Shown piece after piece: positions 28,673-37,245 of a DNA stretch of 43,546 nt (positions are counted from its first letter, which is position 1; each line of letters starts with the position of its first letter). The notes below the pieces were generated by a model that saw only the letters and a list, made by a program, of their open reading frames with translations, made no database searches and had not been told where the DNA came from. Origin of the DNA: Sanguibacter keddieii (GTDB taxonomy: Bacteria > Actinomycetota > Actinomycetes > Actinomycetales > Actinomycetaceae). A program made the position numbers and the translations under genes. The stretch covers positions 1 through 43,546 of the forward strand of contig NZ_JVOJ01000007.1 of the NCBI RefSeq assembly GCF_001064145.1, read 5' to 3'.

Positions 28673-30167
28673 CCTGAACCTGTCCGCTTCGCCGTCGCCC
28701 AGAGGCGTCAATCCGAAGGCATCCGCACCGCAAGGACCCGCAGCAGGAACCTCCAAGCTGCGCATGAGCCCGACGGGCGACCACTCGCCCGCGAGCCGCA
28801 CGGCGGGCGCACTCATCGGTGTCGTCTCCGTCGTGGCGCTCGCACTGGCGATCTTCCTGTCTAACCCCACCGCGCCCACCACGCAGGGCACGGGCACGGG
28901 GATGGGAACCACGGCCTCGTCCGTGACGCCGACCGGGCACACGACCCGCGTGTCGGTGGGCGTCGAGGGCATGGCCTTCACGCCCAACCACATCGAGGTC
29001 CCGGTCGGCGACCGCCTCATCATCGACTTTACGAACTCGGGGGATCAGCGCCACGACCTGGTGTTCGAGACGGGCGTGTCCTCCGGGTCGCTCGCCACGG
29101 GCGAGACGAAGGAGCTGGACCTCGGCGTCATCTCCGGGGACGTCGAGGGCTGGTGTTCCCTGCCGGGTCACCGCGAGATGGGCATGACCCTGCACGTGCA
29201 GGCCACGGGCGCATCCTCGTCCTCCTCGGGTGCCTCGGCCTCGGGCAGCCACGCAGGCCACGACCACGGCCAGGACGCCGCCGGACCCGCCACCCCGACG
29301 GCCCTGACGGACTACGCGGCGACCATCGACGCGCGCGACCCGGTGCTCCCGCCGGCCACGGACGAGACCGAGCGCTACTACACCTTCACGGTCACCGAGC
29401 AGACCGTCAACGTCACGAGCTCCCTCACGCGCGAGACGTGGACCTTCAACGGGGAAGCACCCGGACCGATCCTGCGCGGGCACATCGGCGACACCTTCCA
29501 CATCACGCTCGTGAACAACGGGACGATGAGCCACTCGTTGGACTTCCACGCGGGTCTCGTCGCCCCCGACAACGTCATGCGCTCGATCGAGCCCGGGCAG
29601 ACCCTCGAGTACACGTTCGTCGCGAAGAACGCTGGCATCTGGCTCTACCACTGCTCGACCGCTCCCATGTCGATGCACATCGCGAACGGCATGTTCGGGG
29701 CCGTCATCATCGACCCGACCGACCTGGATAAGGTCGACCGCGAGTACGTCATGGTCGCCTCCGAGCTCTACCTGGGCGCGGACGGGCAGAGCGCGGACGC
29801 CTCGCTCCTGTCGGCACTGTCGCCCAACGCGATGGCCTTCAACGGCGTGCCCTTCCAGTACAAGGCGCACCCGATCCAGATCAAGGCCAATGAGCGCGTG
29901 CGCGTGTGGGTCATGGACGCGGGTCCGAACTTGGCGACAACCTTCCACGTCGTGGGCGCTCAGTTTGACACCGTGTGGCGCGAGGGTGCCTACGTCATCC
30001 GAGGCGGAGGAAGCGGCGGCGGCTGGGGACAGGTCCTGTCTCTGGGCGCCGCCGAGGGCGGCTTCGTCGAGTTCACGCCGCTGGAGGCCGGCCACTACTC
30101 CTTCGTCAACCACGCGCTCTCCCTGGCTGAGAAAGGCCAGGTTGGCGTCTTCGAGGTGAGCGACTGA
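28665..30167 (+). CDS. nirK: Copper nitrite reductase with extra N-terminal cupredoxin domain
   Basis: Reduces nitrite to NO outside the membrane. The 500-residue protein has a membrane anchor (about 48-67), then an added cupredoxin domain (about 95-185) with its own type 1 copper ligands (RHDL, Cys164 in GWCSLPGHREMGM). A His-rich linker (HAGHDHG) leads into the two-domain NirK core. The core has HSLDFH (type 1 His290, Asp293, type 2 His295), YHCSTAPMSMHIANGM (type 2 His329, type 1 Cys330 with His and Met), the catalytic His in TTFHVVGAQFDTVW and the last type 2 His in NHALSLAEKGQ. All ligands are present, which argues for nitrite reductase rather than laccase. GTG 28665 has AGGAGG upstream. 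The added domain may be a built-in electron donor. Confidence 0.92.
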   Translation: MADLNLSASPSPRGVNPKASAPQGPAAGTSKLRMSPTGDHSPASRTAGALIGVVSVVALALAIFLSNPTAPTTQGTGTGMGTTASSVTPTGHTTRVSVGVEGMAFTPNHIEVPVGDRLIIDFTNSGDQRHDLVFETGVSSGSLATGETKELDLGVISGDVEGWCSLPGHREMGMTLHVQATGASSSSSGASASGSHAGHDHGQDAAGPATPTALTDYAATIDARDPVLPPATDETERYYTFTVTEQTVNVTSSLTRETWTFNGEAPGPILRGHIGDTFHITLVNNGTMSHSLDFHAGLVAPDNVMRSIEPGQTLEYTFVAKNAGIWLYHCSTAPMSMHIANGMFGAVIIDPTDLDKVDREYVMVASELYLGADGQSADASLLSALSPNAMAFNGVPFQYKAHPIQIKANERVRVWVMDAGPNLATTFHVVGAQFDTVWREGAYVIRGGGSGGGWGQVLSLGAAEGGFVEFTPLEAGHYSFVNHALSLAEKGQVGVFEVSD

Positions 30168-30243
30168 GCCTTTCCCCGACCCCCGGCCACGGCCTATCCT
30201 CCCCTCGCGGAGGGCCCGAATGGTTACGTACGCCCCATTTTGC

Positions 30244-30276
30244 TTGACTTTCGGGACGCTGCCCCGGCGATAGAAT
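30244..30276 (+). promoter_or_regulatory. Promoter of the MFS gene, leaderless type
   Basis: TAGAAT (30271-30276) is six bases before ATG 30283, so transcription should begin at the start codon. TTGACT (30244-30249) is a possible minus 35 box but its 21-base spacer is long. No ribosome site is present. Confidence 0.5.
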
Positions 30277-30282
30277 GGATGG

Positions 30283-31500
30283 ATGCTCGGCACCTATCGT
30301 GACATTCTGCGTTACCGTCAGTCCTGGAAATTCTCCGCGGCTGGCCTTGTTCTGCGCCTGCCGATGTCCATGGTGGGACTGTCGACGATCCTGATGGTGC
30401 GCGCCGAGTATGGCAACTACACGCTGGCCGGCGCCGTTGCCGCGGTCAACATCATCGTCATGGCGCTCTGCGCGCCCATCCTCGCGCGCCGCGTCGACCG
30501 CCACGGGCAGCTGCGCGTCATGGGCCCATCCTGGACTATTTCGGTCCTGTCAATGTCTGCTCTGGTCGCGGCCGTCATCATGCACGCCCCCGCGTGGACG
30601 CTCTTCATCCCGGCCGCCCTCGCGGGTGCCACCTGGGGAGCTCCCGGCGCCCTCGTACGCTCGCGCTGGTCAACGATCCTGCACAAGCCGGGCCAGCTGA
30701 CGACCGCCTACGCCCTCGAGTCCGCCGTCGACGAGTTCGTGTACATCGTGGGCCCCGTGCTCTCCACGGTCCTGGGCACCGCCCTGCATCCGGCCACCGG
30801 CCTCATCATTTCGATCGCCAGCCTGGCGGTGGGTGGCACCCTTTTCCTGTCGCGCCGCGGCTCCGAGCCCGCGATCATTCCTTACGATCCCAACGCCCCG
30901 CGCGAGTCCGTCATCCGCAAGCCCGCCGTCATCGTCATGGCCGCGACCTACATCGGCATGGGCGTGACGTTTGGCGCGATGGAAGTGTCGATGGTCAGCT
31001 TCACCGAGGAGCTGGGCGCCCCCGCGCTCGGCGGCATCCTCCTCGCTCTGTTCTCCATCGGCTCGCTGACGGCCGCCCTCGTGTACGGCGCGCGCACGTG
31101 GAGGCGCCCCACCTGGCAGATCTTCGCGATCGGCGTGATCGCGATGGCGATCGGCATGAGCCTGTTCCCCGTCGCCTTCAACATTTGGACGATGGCCGCC
31201 GTCATCCTCGTCACGGGCCTGACCTGCGCCCCGACGATGACGAACGTCAACGTCATCATTCAGCAGTCCGTGTCCGCTGCGAAGCTCACCGAGGGCCTGA
31301 CCTGGATGTCGACCTCGATCAACCTGGGCACCTCGCTGGGCACGGCGATCGCCGGCCCCGCGATCGACTCGATCGGGGCTCGCGGCGGCCTCTTCACCAT
31401 GGCGGGGGCCGGGTGGGCGATGGTCGTCCTCATGCTCGTCGGCCTGCCCGCCCTGCGTAAGAATACGGCCGCCCCGACGCCCGAGCTCCCCCTCGACTAA
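30283..31500 (+). CDS. Major facilitator superfamily transporter
   Basis: A 405-residue protein with 12 predicted membrane helices and the basic cytoplasmic loop ARRVDRHGQLR after helix 2, corresponding to MFS motif A. A central loop (SRRGSEPAIIPYDPNAPRES) divides the two six-helix halves. It resembles putative efflux permeases of actinobacteria, but nothing visible tells the substrate. It stands alone between nirK and a convergent gene pair, with its own promoter and terminator. Confidence 0.85.
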   Translation: MLGTYRDILRYRQSWKFSAAGLVLRLPMSMVGLSTILMVRAEYGNYTLAGAVAAVNIIVMALCAPILARRVDRHGQLRVMGPSWTISVLSMSALVAAVIMHAPAWTLFIPAALAGATWGAPGALVRSRWSTILHKPGQLTTAYALESAVDEFVYIVGPVLSTVLGTALHPATGLIISIASLAVGGTLFLSRRGSEPAIIPYDPNAPRESVIRKPAVIVMAATYIGMGVTFGAMEVSMVSFTEELGAPALGGILLALFSIGSLTAALVYGARTWRRPTWQIFAIGVIAMAIGMSLFPVAFNIWTMAAVILVTGLTCAPTMTNVNVIIQQSVSAAKLTEGLTWMSTSINLGTSLGTAIAGPAIDSIGARGGLFTMAGAGWAMVVLMLVGLPALRKNTAAPTPELPLD

Positions 31501-31512
31501 TCGGCGCACGAC

Positions 31513-31553
31513 GGTGCCGCCGGCGCTCGCACTTCGCGAACACCGGCGGCACC
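31513..31553 (+). terminator. Terminator between convergent genes
   Basis: GGTGCCGCCGG and CCGGCGGCACC form a perfect 11-bp stem with a 19-base loop, between the MFS stop and the stop of the opposing gene. It could serve both directions. Confidence 0.65.
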
Positions 31554-31559
31554 GATGAA

Positions 31560-32636
31560 TCAGAACAACCTTTCGTTCATCGTCGAACCCGAGCCATCGA
31601 CCGGCACGGCTCGCTGATAGAGGCCAGACGTGTAAGTAACGTGCACGTCGTCTCCATCGGCCACGAAGCGCCACCAGAGGGTAAATCCTCTCGACGTCCC
31701 ATCCGCGTAGGCTACCGTCACCTCGGTCCTGTGCAGATCAATCGGGGATTTCCAGGCGGCGACGTCCTCGGATGAATCATCGAAGGACACCCTCATGCCC
31801 TCGGCGCTGTGCCCACGCAGGCGCTGCAGGCACACGCGAGATTCCTCGCCGCGCACGCACCGCTGAATTTCCTGCTCGGCATCCACGTGAACATCGTTGT
31901 AGTCACGCTCCGACAAAACAGCGCTCAGCTGATAGTTTCCACCGAGGGAAACGGGGATGCTATCCGATTCCCCGGACCACCGCTCATTGCCCTGAGTGTC
32001 GCTCAGAACATGGCGCCAGTGATGAGCGAGCGGGAAGACGCGAAGCTCGTACACCCCGGGGTAGCCCGATCGAATAATACGCCACTGTGACCCGCTGAGG
32101 GCCGTGGGACCCACTTGCGCGAACTCGTAGTCGTCTCCGAACGTCGCCGCCGCGAATACCGAGTCGAGAACAACCGTTGACTCTCCGTATAGTGCCCCAT
32201 CTAGGTGCCACCATCCCGTCACGGGGGATCCCTCGCTCTCATCGCGAGTGAGGCTTAACTGGTACTCCTGCTCGACACCTCCCACGAGCAGGCGGACCTT
32301 CGCACTGCACCTGACGTGCCTCTCCCCGCATTCTTTGCTCACCGTCACATCCAGCAGCTGCGGGGCTTCAACGCGCAGCTCCGAGATGTCGTCGACAACC
32401 CTGCACAAACTTCCGGCACACTGCTTGTCCCGGGCGGGAATGACCTTTTCAGCCTCCGAGTACTTCCCGTCGATGATCAGCTGGACGTAGGCTCGCACGG
32501 CCTGTTCAGGCGTGATCTGAGAACGCAGAAAGTCCCCATACGCGGTACATCCCAAGACCCCGAGGACCAGCAGGAGTGCCAGCCCCACAAACGCTCCCGG
32601 CCCGCGCTTGACATAGCGAATCAGCCTCATCGTCAT
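31560..32636 (-). CDS. Membrane-anchored protein, second paralogue of a tandem pair
   Basis: A 358-residue protein. One membrane segment near the N-terminus (GAFVGLALLLVLGVLGC) ends in VLGC, which could act as a lipobox, though it is not ideal. It is followed by an NTF2/DUF4878-like stretch (TPEQAVRAYVQLIIDGKYSEA) and a large extracytoplasmic part with paired cysteines (QRCVRGEESRVCLQRLRG). The upstream neighbour has the same plan. ATG 32636 overlaps the neighbour's stop (ATGA) and has GGAG eight bases upstream. No function is recognised. Confidence 0.75.
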   Translation of the reverse strand: MTMRLIRYVKRGPGAFVGLALLLVLGVLGCTAYGDFLRSQITPEQAVRAYVQLIIDGKYSEAEKVIPARDKQCAGSLCRVVDDISELRVEAPQLLDVTVSKECGERHVRCSAKVRLLVGGVEQEYQLSLTRDESEGSPVTGWWHLDGALYGESTVVLDSVFAAATFGDDYEFAQVGPTALSGSQWRIIRSGYPGVYELRVFPLAHHWRHVLSDTQGNERWSGESDSIPVSLGGNYQLSAVLSERDYNDVHVDAEQEIQRCVRGEESRVCLQRLRGHSAEGMRVSFDDSSEDVAAWKSPIDLHRTEVTVAYADGTSRGFTLWWRFVADGDDVHVTYTSGLYQRAVPVDGSGSTMNERLF

Positions 32637-33721
32637 CCCCTTCTCTCCTTCTCCCACGAGGGGAGATCAGTTTCCAACGTGATGCTCACCGTGCCCGTCG
32701 AGTCTTGCGAGTATCGCCACTTCACCCGAACAACCTCACTGCGCCCATCGGGGAATGTCACCTCCACCGGGAGGGTGTCCTCCTCGGTCACAGACTCAAG
32801 ACTCGGGCGGTTCCGAAGATGGGTAACGACCGCCAGCACAGCCCCTTCCTCACCCTTCCCGGACAGTTGGCGAGTGCACACAGGGGACGGCTCGCCACGC
32901 AGACAGGCACGGAGCTCGCGCTCAACCTGGACGTACAGCTCGTCGTAGTCCTCGGGTGCCATAACCGCTTCGATTGACATTTCCTCCCCCAAAGAGAAGG
33001 GGACAGAATCATAATCGCCAAAATCCACCTCCTGATTATTCCGATCGCGTATCAGCACAAGCCACCGGTCGGCAATCTTCGTGACGTTGAGGTCGTACAT
33101 GGCAGGATATCCTCGCATCGTGATGTACTCCCACGAGTTGCTTCTCGGCCCGAAACCAATGCCATGCCCCTGATAGACCTCAAGGTCGCCAACACTCGCA
33201 GACGCAAAGGCATCATCGATCCTGATCATTGATTGACTCTGCCAGGGCTCATAAATCACCCATCCGCCCACCGTTCGCACTCCCGGGGTCGGGTAGTGCT
33301 CAGGCTGTTTAACGATGGTAAAGCTGCCCCACGATTCCTTTCCCCCAAGGGTGTATCGAACGAGCACCTGATAGCTCTCGTTGTTCCGCTCCGCGCTTCT
33401 TGGCTTAACCGTCAGCTCGACCAGCTGCGGATATTCAATGGGCGTGGCGAGCGATGGATCGAGAAAGCAGTCGCCACGAGAACACGTGCGCGACTCGACT
33501 TTCGCGTACTCCTCAGCCTCCGCGTAGCGACCCGTGAAGATCAGATCAACGTACTCGCGCGCGAGCGTCTCGGGAGTCTGAGGCTCAGTCACAGGCAGGT
33601 CTCGATACCAGGATGCCAAGCCGATCCCGCACGCAAGCAGGAGAGCGAGCCCGACAATGGCACCCGGTCCACGTTTAACGAATCGACAGACGACGATGCC
33701 TAATTGCAGCAATAGTCGCAT
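32633..33721 (-). CDS. Membrane-anchored protein, first paralogue of a tandem pair
   Basis: A 362-residue protein with [20 protein letters not shown] as its membrane anchor, then [20 protein letters not shown], the same helix as in the downstream paralogue, and a mainly beta-type extracytoplasmic region. The cysteine pair ([18 protein letters not shown]) and the final strand ([19 protein letters not shown]) match the paralogue (VTVAYADGTSRGFTLWWRF). The two genes overlap by 4 bp and arose by duplication. No function is recognised; the surface domain could be a sensor or ligand-binding module. Confidence 0.75.
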   Translation of the reverse strand: MRLLLQLGIVVCRFVKRGPGAIVGLALLLACGIGLASWYRDLPVTEPQTPETLAREYVDLIFTGRYAEAEEYAKVESRTCSRGDCFLDPSLATPIEYPQLVELTVKPRSAERNNESYQVLVRYTLGGKESWGSFTIVKQPEHYPTPGVRTVGGWVIYEPWQSQSMIRIDDAFASASVGDLEVYQGHGIGFGPRSNSWEYITMRGYPAMYDLNVTKIADRWLVLIRDRNNQEVDFGDYDSVPFSLGEEMSIEAVMAPEDYDELYVQVERELRACLRGEPSPVCTRQLSGKGEEGAVLAVVTHLRNRPSLESVTEEDTLPVEVTFPDGRSEVVRVKWRYSQDSTGTVSITLETDLPSWEKERRG

Positions 33722-33868
33722 GGTTTCCCCTCCAGTTGCAGCGACGATACCCCACGCTGGGAAAGACCTGTCACATGCATCTTCACACCCTTTTATGACA
33801 CGGTCAGCCTACCATGGCCACTCGCACCCAAAATCCCCGATCCTTGCGCCACTGGGGCCGCGAAGCCC

Positions 33869-33874
33869 TATGAT
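33869..33874 (+). promoter_or_regulatory. Minus 10 box of the App1 gene (leaderless start)
   Basis: TATGAT ends seven bases before ATG 33882. A weak TTGCGC (33844-33849) lies 19 bases upstream. It argues for 33882 over the earlier ATG at 33870, which falls inside the box. Confidence 0.45.
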
Positions 33875-33881
33875 TGCCCTG

Positions 33882-35117
33882 ATGTTGCTTCGACCTCCTC
33901 TCATCGACGACGAGTCCCCCTCACTCGCCCTGGCACTGACCGCCGGCGCGGGTGAATTCGCGTCAACCCTGCTGGTCGCGGCCATGTCGAAAGGCTGGTA
34001 CTACCCCGGCGTCGTCGGCTTCGGCGGCATCGGATCGGAGCGCAGCGCCCGCATCCTCGGCCGCGTCCTCATGGCCCGCGGCGACGACGGCCGCTCCTGG
34101 CTCCAGAACAGGCGCGGGTGGCGCCAGTTCTTCAACGCGCAGGTCCCCCGCCAGCCCGTCCTCGTCACCGTCGGCAACGCCCGCAGGCTCACCTTCGCAG
34201 ACCGCGGTGGCTTCGTCGACATGACAGTTCTGGGCCACGGCCTTGAGCCCGGCTGGCACAACGCGACCATTCAGGTCCTGCACGCGGGCGACGTCCGCGC
34301 GCTCGGCCTGTCCGAGGACACCGCCGCCAAGCTCGCAACCACCCTGCGCACGGCGACCCCGCTGCCCGCCCCGGCCTCGGCGATGTACGAACGCCCCCGC
34401 AAGGGCCGTATCCGCGCCGGCCGACCCGCACGCGTGCGTGTGCGCATCGTGTCGGATCACGAGCATTTCGGCGTGGTCTCCGACATCGACGACACCGTCA
34501 TGGTGTCGATGCTGCCGCGCCTGGTCACGGCCGCGAAACATGCCTTCCTGGACCGAGTTTCCTCGCGTGAGGCCGTCCCCGGCATGGCGCGCCTGCTGAC
34601 GACGCTGACAACGTCGTCGGCCTCGTCGGAGGGCGTGCCCGAGGGCACCCACGCCCCCATCATGTACCTGTCCACCGGCGCGTGGAACGTCGTGCCGACC
34701 GTGCGTTCCTTCCTGGAGCGCTCCGGCTACCCGGCCGGCGGCTTCCTCATGACGGACTTCGGCCCCTCGAATACGGGCTGGTTCCGCTCGGGACCGGAGC
34801 ACAAGCGCCGCGAGCTGCGCCGCCTGGCCCGCATGTTCCCGCATATGCGCTGGCTCCTCGTCGGCGACGACGGACAGCACGACCCGGAAATCTACGCGGA
34901 GTTCGCCCGCGAGTTCCCGCAGTGCGTCGCGGGCATCGCGATCCGTTCCCTGTCCGAGATCGAGCAGTTCATGGCGCACGGCAGCTTCGAGGCCTTGGTG
35001 CCCGACGCCCTGTGGACCGTCCCCGAGTCCATCCCCGTCTGGTACGGCTCGGACGGCGAGGCACTCCTGGAGAACATTCGAGGCCGTGGCACAGCTGGAC
35101 CGCTGACAGGCCGCTGA
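33882..35117 (+). CDS. App1-family (DUF2183) phosphatase
   Basis: A 411-residue member of the family named after yeast App1, a HAD-like phosphatidate phosphatase. The HAD nucleophile motif is [12 protein letters not shown] (DxDxT), motif II is [10 protein letters not shown], and the acidic motif is [16 protein letters not shown]. An N-terminal half of about 200 residues carries the family's beta-rich region ([31 protein letters not shown]). No signal peptide is visible, so it is probably cytoplasmic. The bacterial substrate is not established. The frame is open upstream to 33657, but the ATG with a minus 10 box seven bases before it is preferred. Confidence 0.85.
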   Translation: MLLRPPLIDDESPSLALALTAGAGEFASTLLVAAMSKGWYYPGVVGFGGIGSERSARILGRVLMARGDDGRSWLQNRRGWRQFFNAQVPRQPVLVTVGNARRLTFADRGGFVDMTVLGHGLEPGWHNATIQVLHAGDVRALGLSEDTAAKLATTLRTATPLPAPASAMYERPRKGRIRAGRPARVRVRIVSDHEHFGVVSDIDDTVMVSMLPRLVTAAKHAFLDRVSSREAVPGMARLLTTLTTSSASSEGVPEGTHAPIMYLSTGAWNVVPTVRSFLERSGYPAGGFLMTDFGPSNTGWFRSGPEHKRRELRRLARMFPHMRWLLVGDDGQHDPEIYAEFAREFPQCVAGIAIRSLSEIEQFMAHGSFEALVPDALWTVPESIPVWYGSDGEALLENIRGRGTAGPLTGR

Positions 35118-35176
35118 CCGCGGCACTCGCGGCCATTTCGCGGCGCACCGCGCTCAACGCGCGCCGCAGAGAAGCG

Positions 35177-35205
35177 AAAAGGCCGCCCACTCGGGGCGGC
35201 CTTTT
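35177..35205. terminator. Bidirectional terminator
   Basis: AAAAGGCCGCCC / GGGCGGCCTTTT, a 12-bp perfect stem with T-runs on both strands, between convergent stop codons at 35117 and 35214. Confidence 0.9.
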
Positions 35206-35213
35206 CTTCTATT

Positions 35214-35828
35214 TCAGTCCTGCTTCGTGCCCGACATCGGTCGGCACTTCGCGGGCTGCTCGATCGAGTCGTTGGACTTGAGCACTCGCTGCACGTCCTC
35301 GGCGCTCATCGCGTCATCGTAGAAGGCACCGAGTTCGACCTTGACGGTGGCGTCCGCCGCGTCGCTCAGGCGCACGTGGGAACCGGGGAAAAATCGGGCC
35401 ACCGAATAGGCGGCGTCCACCGAGTTCGCGCCTGCCGTAATGCGCACCCTACCGGTGTACTCCACGTCCGAGTTGGAGGGCTCCTCGGTGTGGAAACCTG
35501 CGGTTTGGAGCATATCCGTAGCCTTCGAGGCTAGACCCTGGTGCTGAGTCGTATTGATGACCGTGACGGTGACCTGCGAGGGCGCCACGGGCTTCGCGTC
35601 CACCGTCGGACACGGGATGTCGCCGGTCTCGGCGTACTTGACCTTGACGGAGAAGTCATTGCCGAAGGGGACGGGAACGATTCCTGTGAACACGAGGGCG
35701 GCCGCCACCGCGGCCACTATCATCGCAATGCCGATGACAGCGAACGTCGTGTTCTGGCGCTGCTGACGCTCGCGCAGAAAACGCTGACGCGGAGTGAGGG
35801 CAGGGCGGGGCGCGTTCGGAGTACTCAC
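35214..35828 (-). CDS. Membrane-anchored LytR C-terminal domain protein
   Basis: A 204-residue protein with a basic N-terminus, one membrane helix (about 28-49, FAVIGIAMIVAAVAAALVF) and an external LytR_C domain (VTVTVINTTQHQGLASKATD, then GFHTEE, then ARFFPGSHVRLSDAADATVKVELGAFY). Such proteins are cell-envelope accessories, often linked to wall-polymer ligases; no enzymatic residues are visible. The start is taken as GTG 35828, seven bases after TAGGGT, a leaderless arrangement; GTG 35837 is the alternative. Confidence 0.8.
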   Translation of the reverse strand: MSTPNAPRPALTPRQRFLRERQQRQNTTFAVIGIAMIVAAVAAALVFTGIVPVPFGNDFSVKVKYAETGDIPCPTVDAKPVAPSQVTVTVINTTQHQGLASKATDMLQTAGFHTEEPSNSDVEYTGRVRITAGANSVDAAYSVARFFPGSHVRLSDAADATVKVELGAFYDDAMSAEDVQRVLKSNDSIEQPAKCRPMSGTKQD

Positions 35829-36031
35829 AGTATCCACCCTAGCTAATAGGGGCGGCCCGAGGCCAGACAACGCCCCGTCAGGCACATTACATCTCGCCCC
35901 CGCCTCCCCTCAGCGCTACAGTAAGGTCACCCTGAGTAACGAGGCCATTGCACGCGCTACCACCCCTCGACGGGCACCAATGTGCGCAGGGCACCACGGC
36001 CTCGTTCACCCCGACCGAAAAGAGGACCGCG

Positions 36032-37180
36032 ATGAGCTTCCTGGATTCCGACCTGCTCGCCCGCATCCACGAGCGCGCCGCCGACGCGGACGCCACCAAC
36101 ACTTACCCGGAGAAGGATCTGGAGGAGCTGCGCGAGGCCGGGTACCTGTCCGCGTTCGTCCCCACCGAGTTCGGTGGCACGGGTCTGAGCCTGACCGAGA
36201 TCGCCGCCGAGCAGACGGCGCTGGCCAAGGCGGCTCCCGGCACGGCGCTGGGCATCAACATGCACCAGATCATCGTCGGGCTCGGCCGTTACCTGGTCGC
36301 GGCAGGCAACGCGCGCGGCGAGCAGATCCTGCGCGACGCCGTCGCCGGCGAGGTCTTCGGCTTCGGCATCTCCGAGCCGGGCAACGACCTCGTGCTCTTC
36401 GGCTCGACGACGCGCGCGACCGCGACGGCAGACGGCGGGTACTCCTTTGAGGGAACCAAGATCTTCACCTCCCTGTCCCCCGTGTGGACGCGCCTGCTGA
36501 TCTTCGGGCGCGCGGAGACCGAGGAGGGCCCCAAGTCCGTGTTCGGCATCGTCCACCGCGACGACGAGGGCTACTCGATCAAGGACGACTGGAACACGCT
36601 GGGCATGCGCGCCACCCAGTCCATGACGACACTGCTCGAGGGCGTCACCGTGCCCGAGGAGCGCATCCTCACGATCACGGACCCGGGACCGAGCGCCGAC
36701 CCGGTCATCTTCGGCATCTTCTCCCACTTCGAGATCCTGCTCGCCGCCACCTACCAGGGCGTCGGTGAGCGCGCGGTCGAGGTGGCCGCCGAGCACGTGG
36801 CGAAGCGCCGCTCGGTGAAGAACCAGACGACCTACTCCAACGACCCCGACATCCGCTGGCACATCGCCGAGGCCGCCCTCATCATGAACGCCGTCGGCCC
36901 GCAGATCCGCGAGCTTGCCCGCGACATCGACGAGGGCACGGACCGCGGTCGCTCCTGGATGCCGCAGCTGTCCGCCGCGAAGAACGCGGCCGCCGAGGCC
37001 ACGCTGCGCGCCGTCGAACAGGCCATGCGCGCGTGCGGCGGCAGTGCCTACTACAACACGCACGAGCTCTCGCGCCTGTACCGCGACGCGCTCGCCGGCA
37101 TCTTCCAGCCCTCCGATCAGGAGTCCCTGCACGCCGCGTGGGCGAACCTGATCCTGGGGCCCATCGAGAAGACTCAGTAG
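36032..37180 (+). CDS. Acyl-CoA dehydrogenase-family flavoprotein
   Basis: A 382-residue protein with the three-part acyl-CoA dehydrogenase fold: N-terminal helices (DLEELREAGYLSAFVPTEFG), a central beta domain (FGFGISEPGNDL, FEGTKIFTSLSPVWTRLLIFG, WNTLGMRATQSMTTLLEGVTVP) and a C-terminal helical bundle (ATYQGVGERAVEVAAEHVAK, RAVEQAMRACGGSAYYNTHEL). The usual catalytic Glu is hard to place, and the sequence also resembles DszC-like flavin monooxygenases, so the reaction is uncertain. GAGGA precedes ATG 36032. It stands alone, followed by a strong terminator. Confidence 0.85.
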   Translation: MSFLDSDLLARIHERAADADATNTYPEKDLEELREAGYLSAFVPTEFGGTGLSLTEIAAEQTALAKAAPGTALGINMHQIIVGLGRYLVAAGNARGEQILRDAVAGEVFGFGISEPGNDLVLFGSTTRATATADGGYSFEGTKIFTSLSPVWTRLLIFGRAETEEGPKSVFGIVHRDDEGYSIKDDWNTLGMRATQSMTTLLEGVTVPEERILTITDPGPSADPVIFGIFSHFEILLAATYQGVGERAVEVAAEHVAKRRSVKNQTTYSNDPDIRWHIAEAALIMNAVGPQIRELARDIDEGTDRGRSWMPQLSAAKNAAAEATLRAVEQAMRACGGSAYYNTHELSRLYRDALAGIFQPSDQESLHAAWANLILGPIEKTQ

Positions 37181-37192
37181 GCTTGCGCAGAG

Positions 37193-37232
37193 ACAGGGGC
37201 GGGCCCGAGGAATTCCTCGGGCCCGCCCCTGT
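37193..37232. terminator. Strong terminator between convergent genes
   Basis: ACAGGGGCGGGCCCGAGG pairs perfectly with CCTCGGGCCCGCCCCTGT, an 18-bp stem with the loop AATT, just beyond the dehydrogenase stop and before the stop of the opposing gene. Confidence 0.85.
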
Positions 37233-37245
37233 TATGCGCGTGAGT

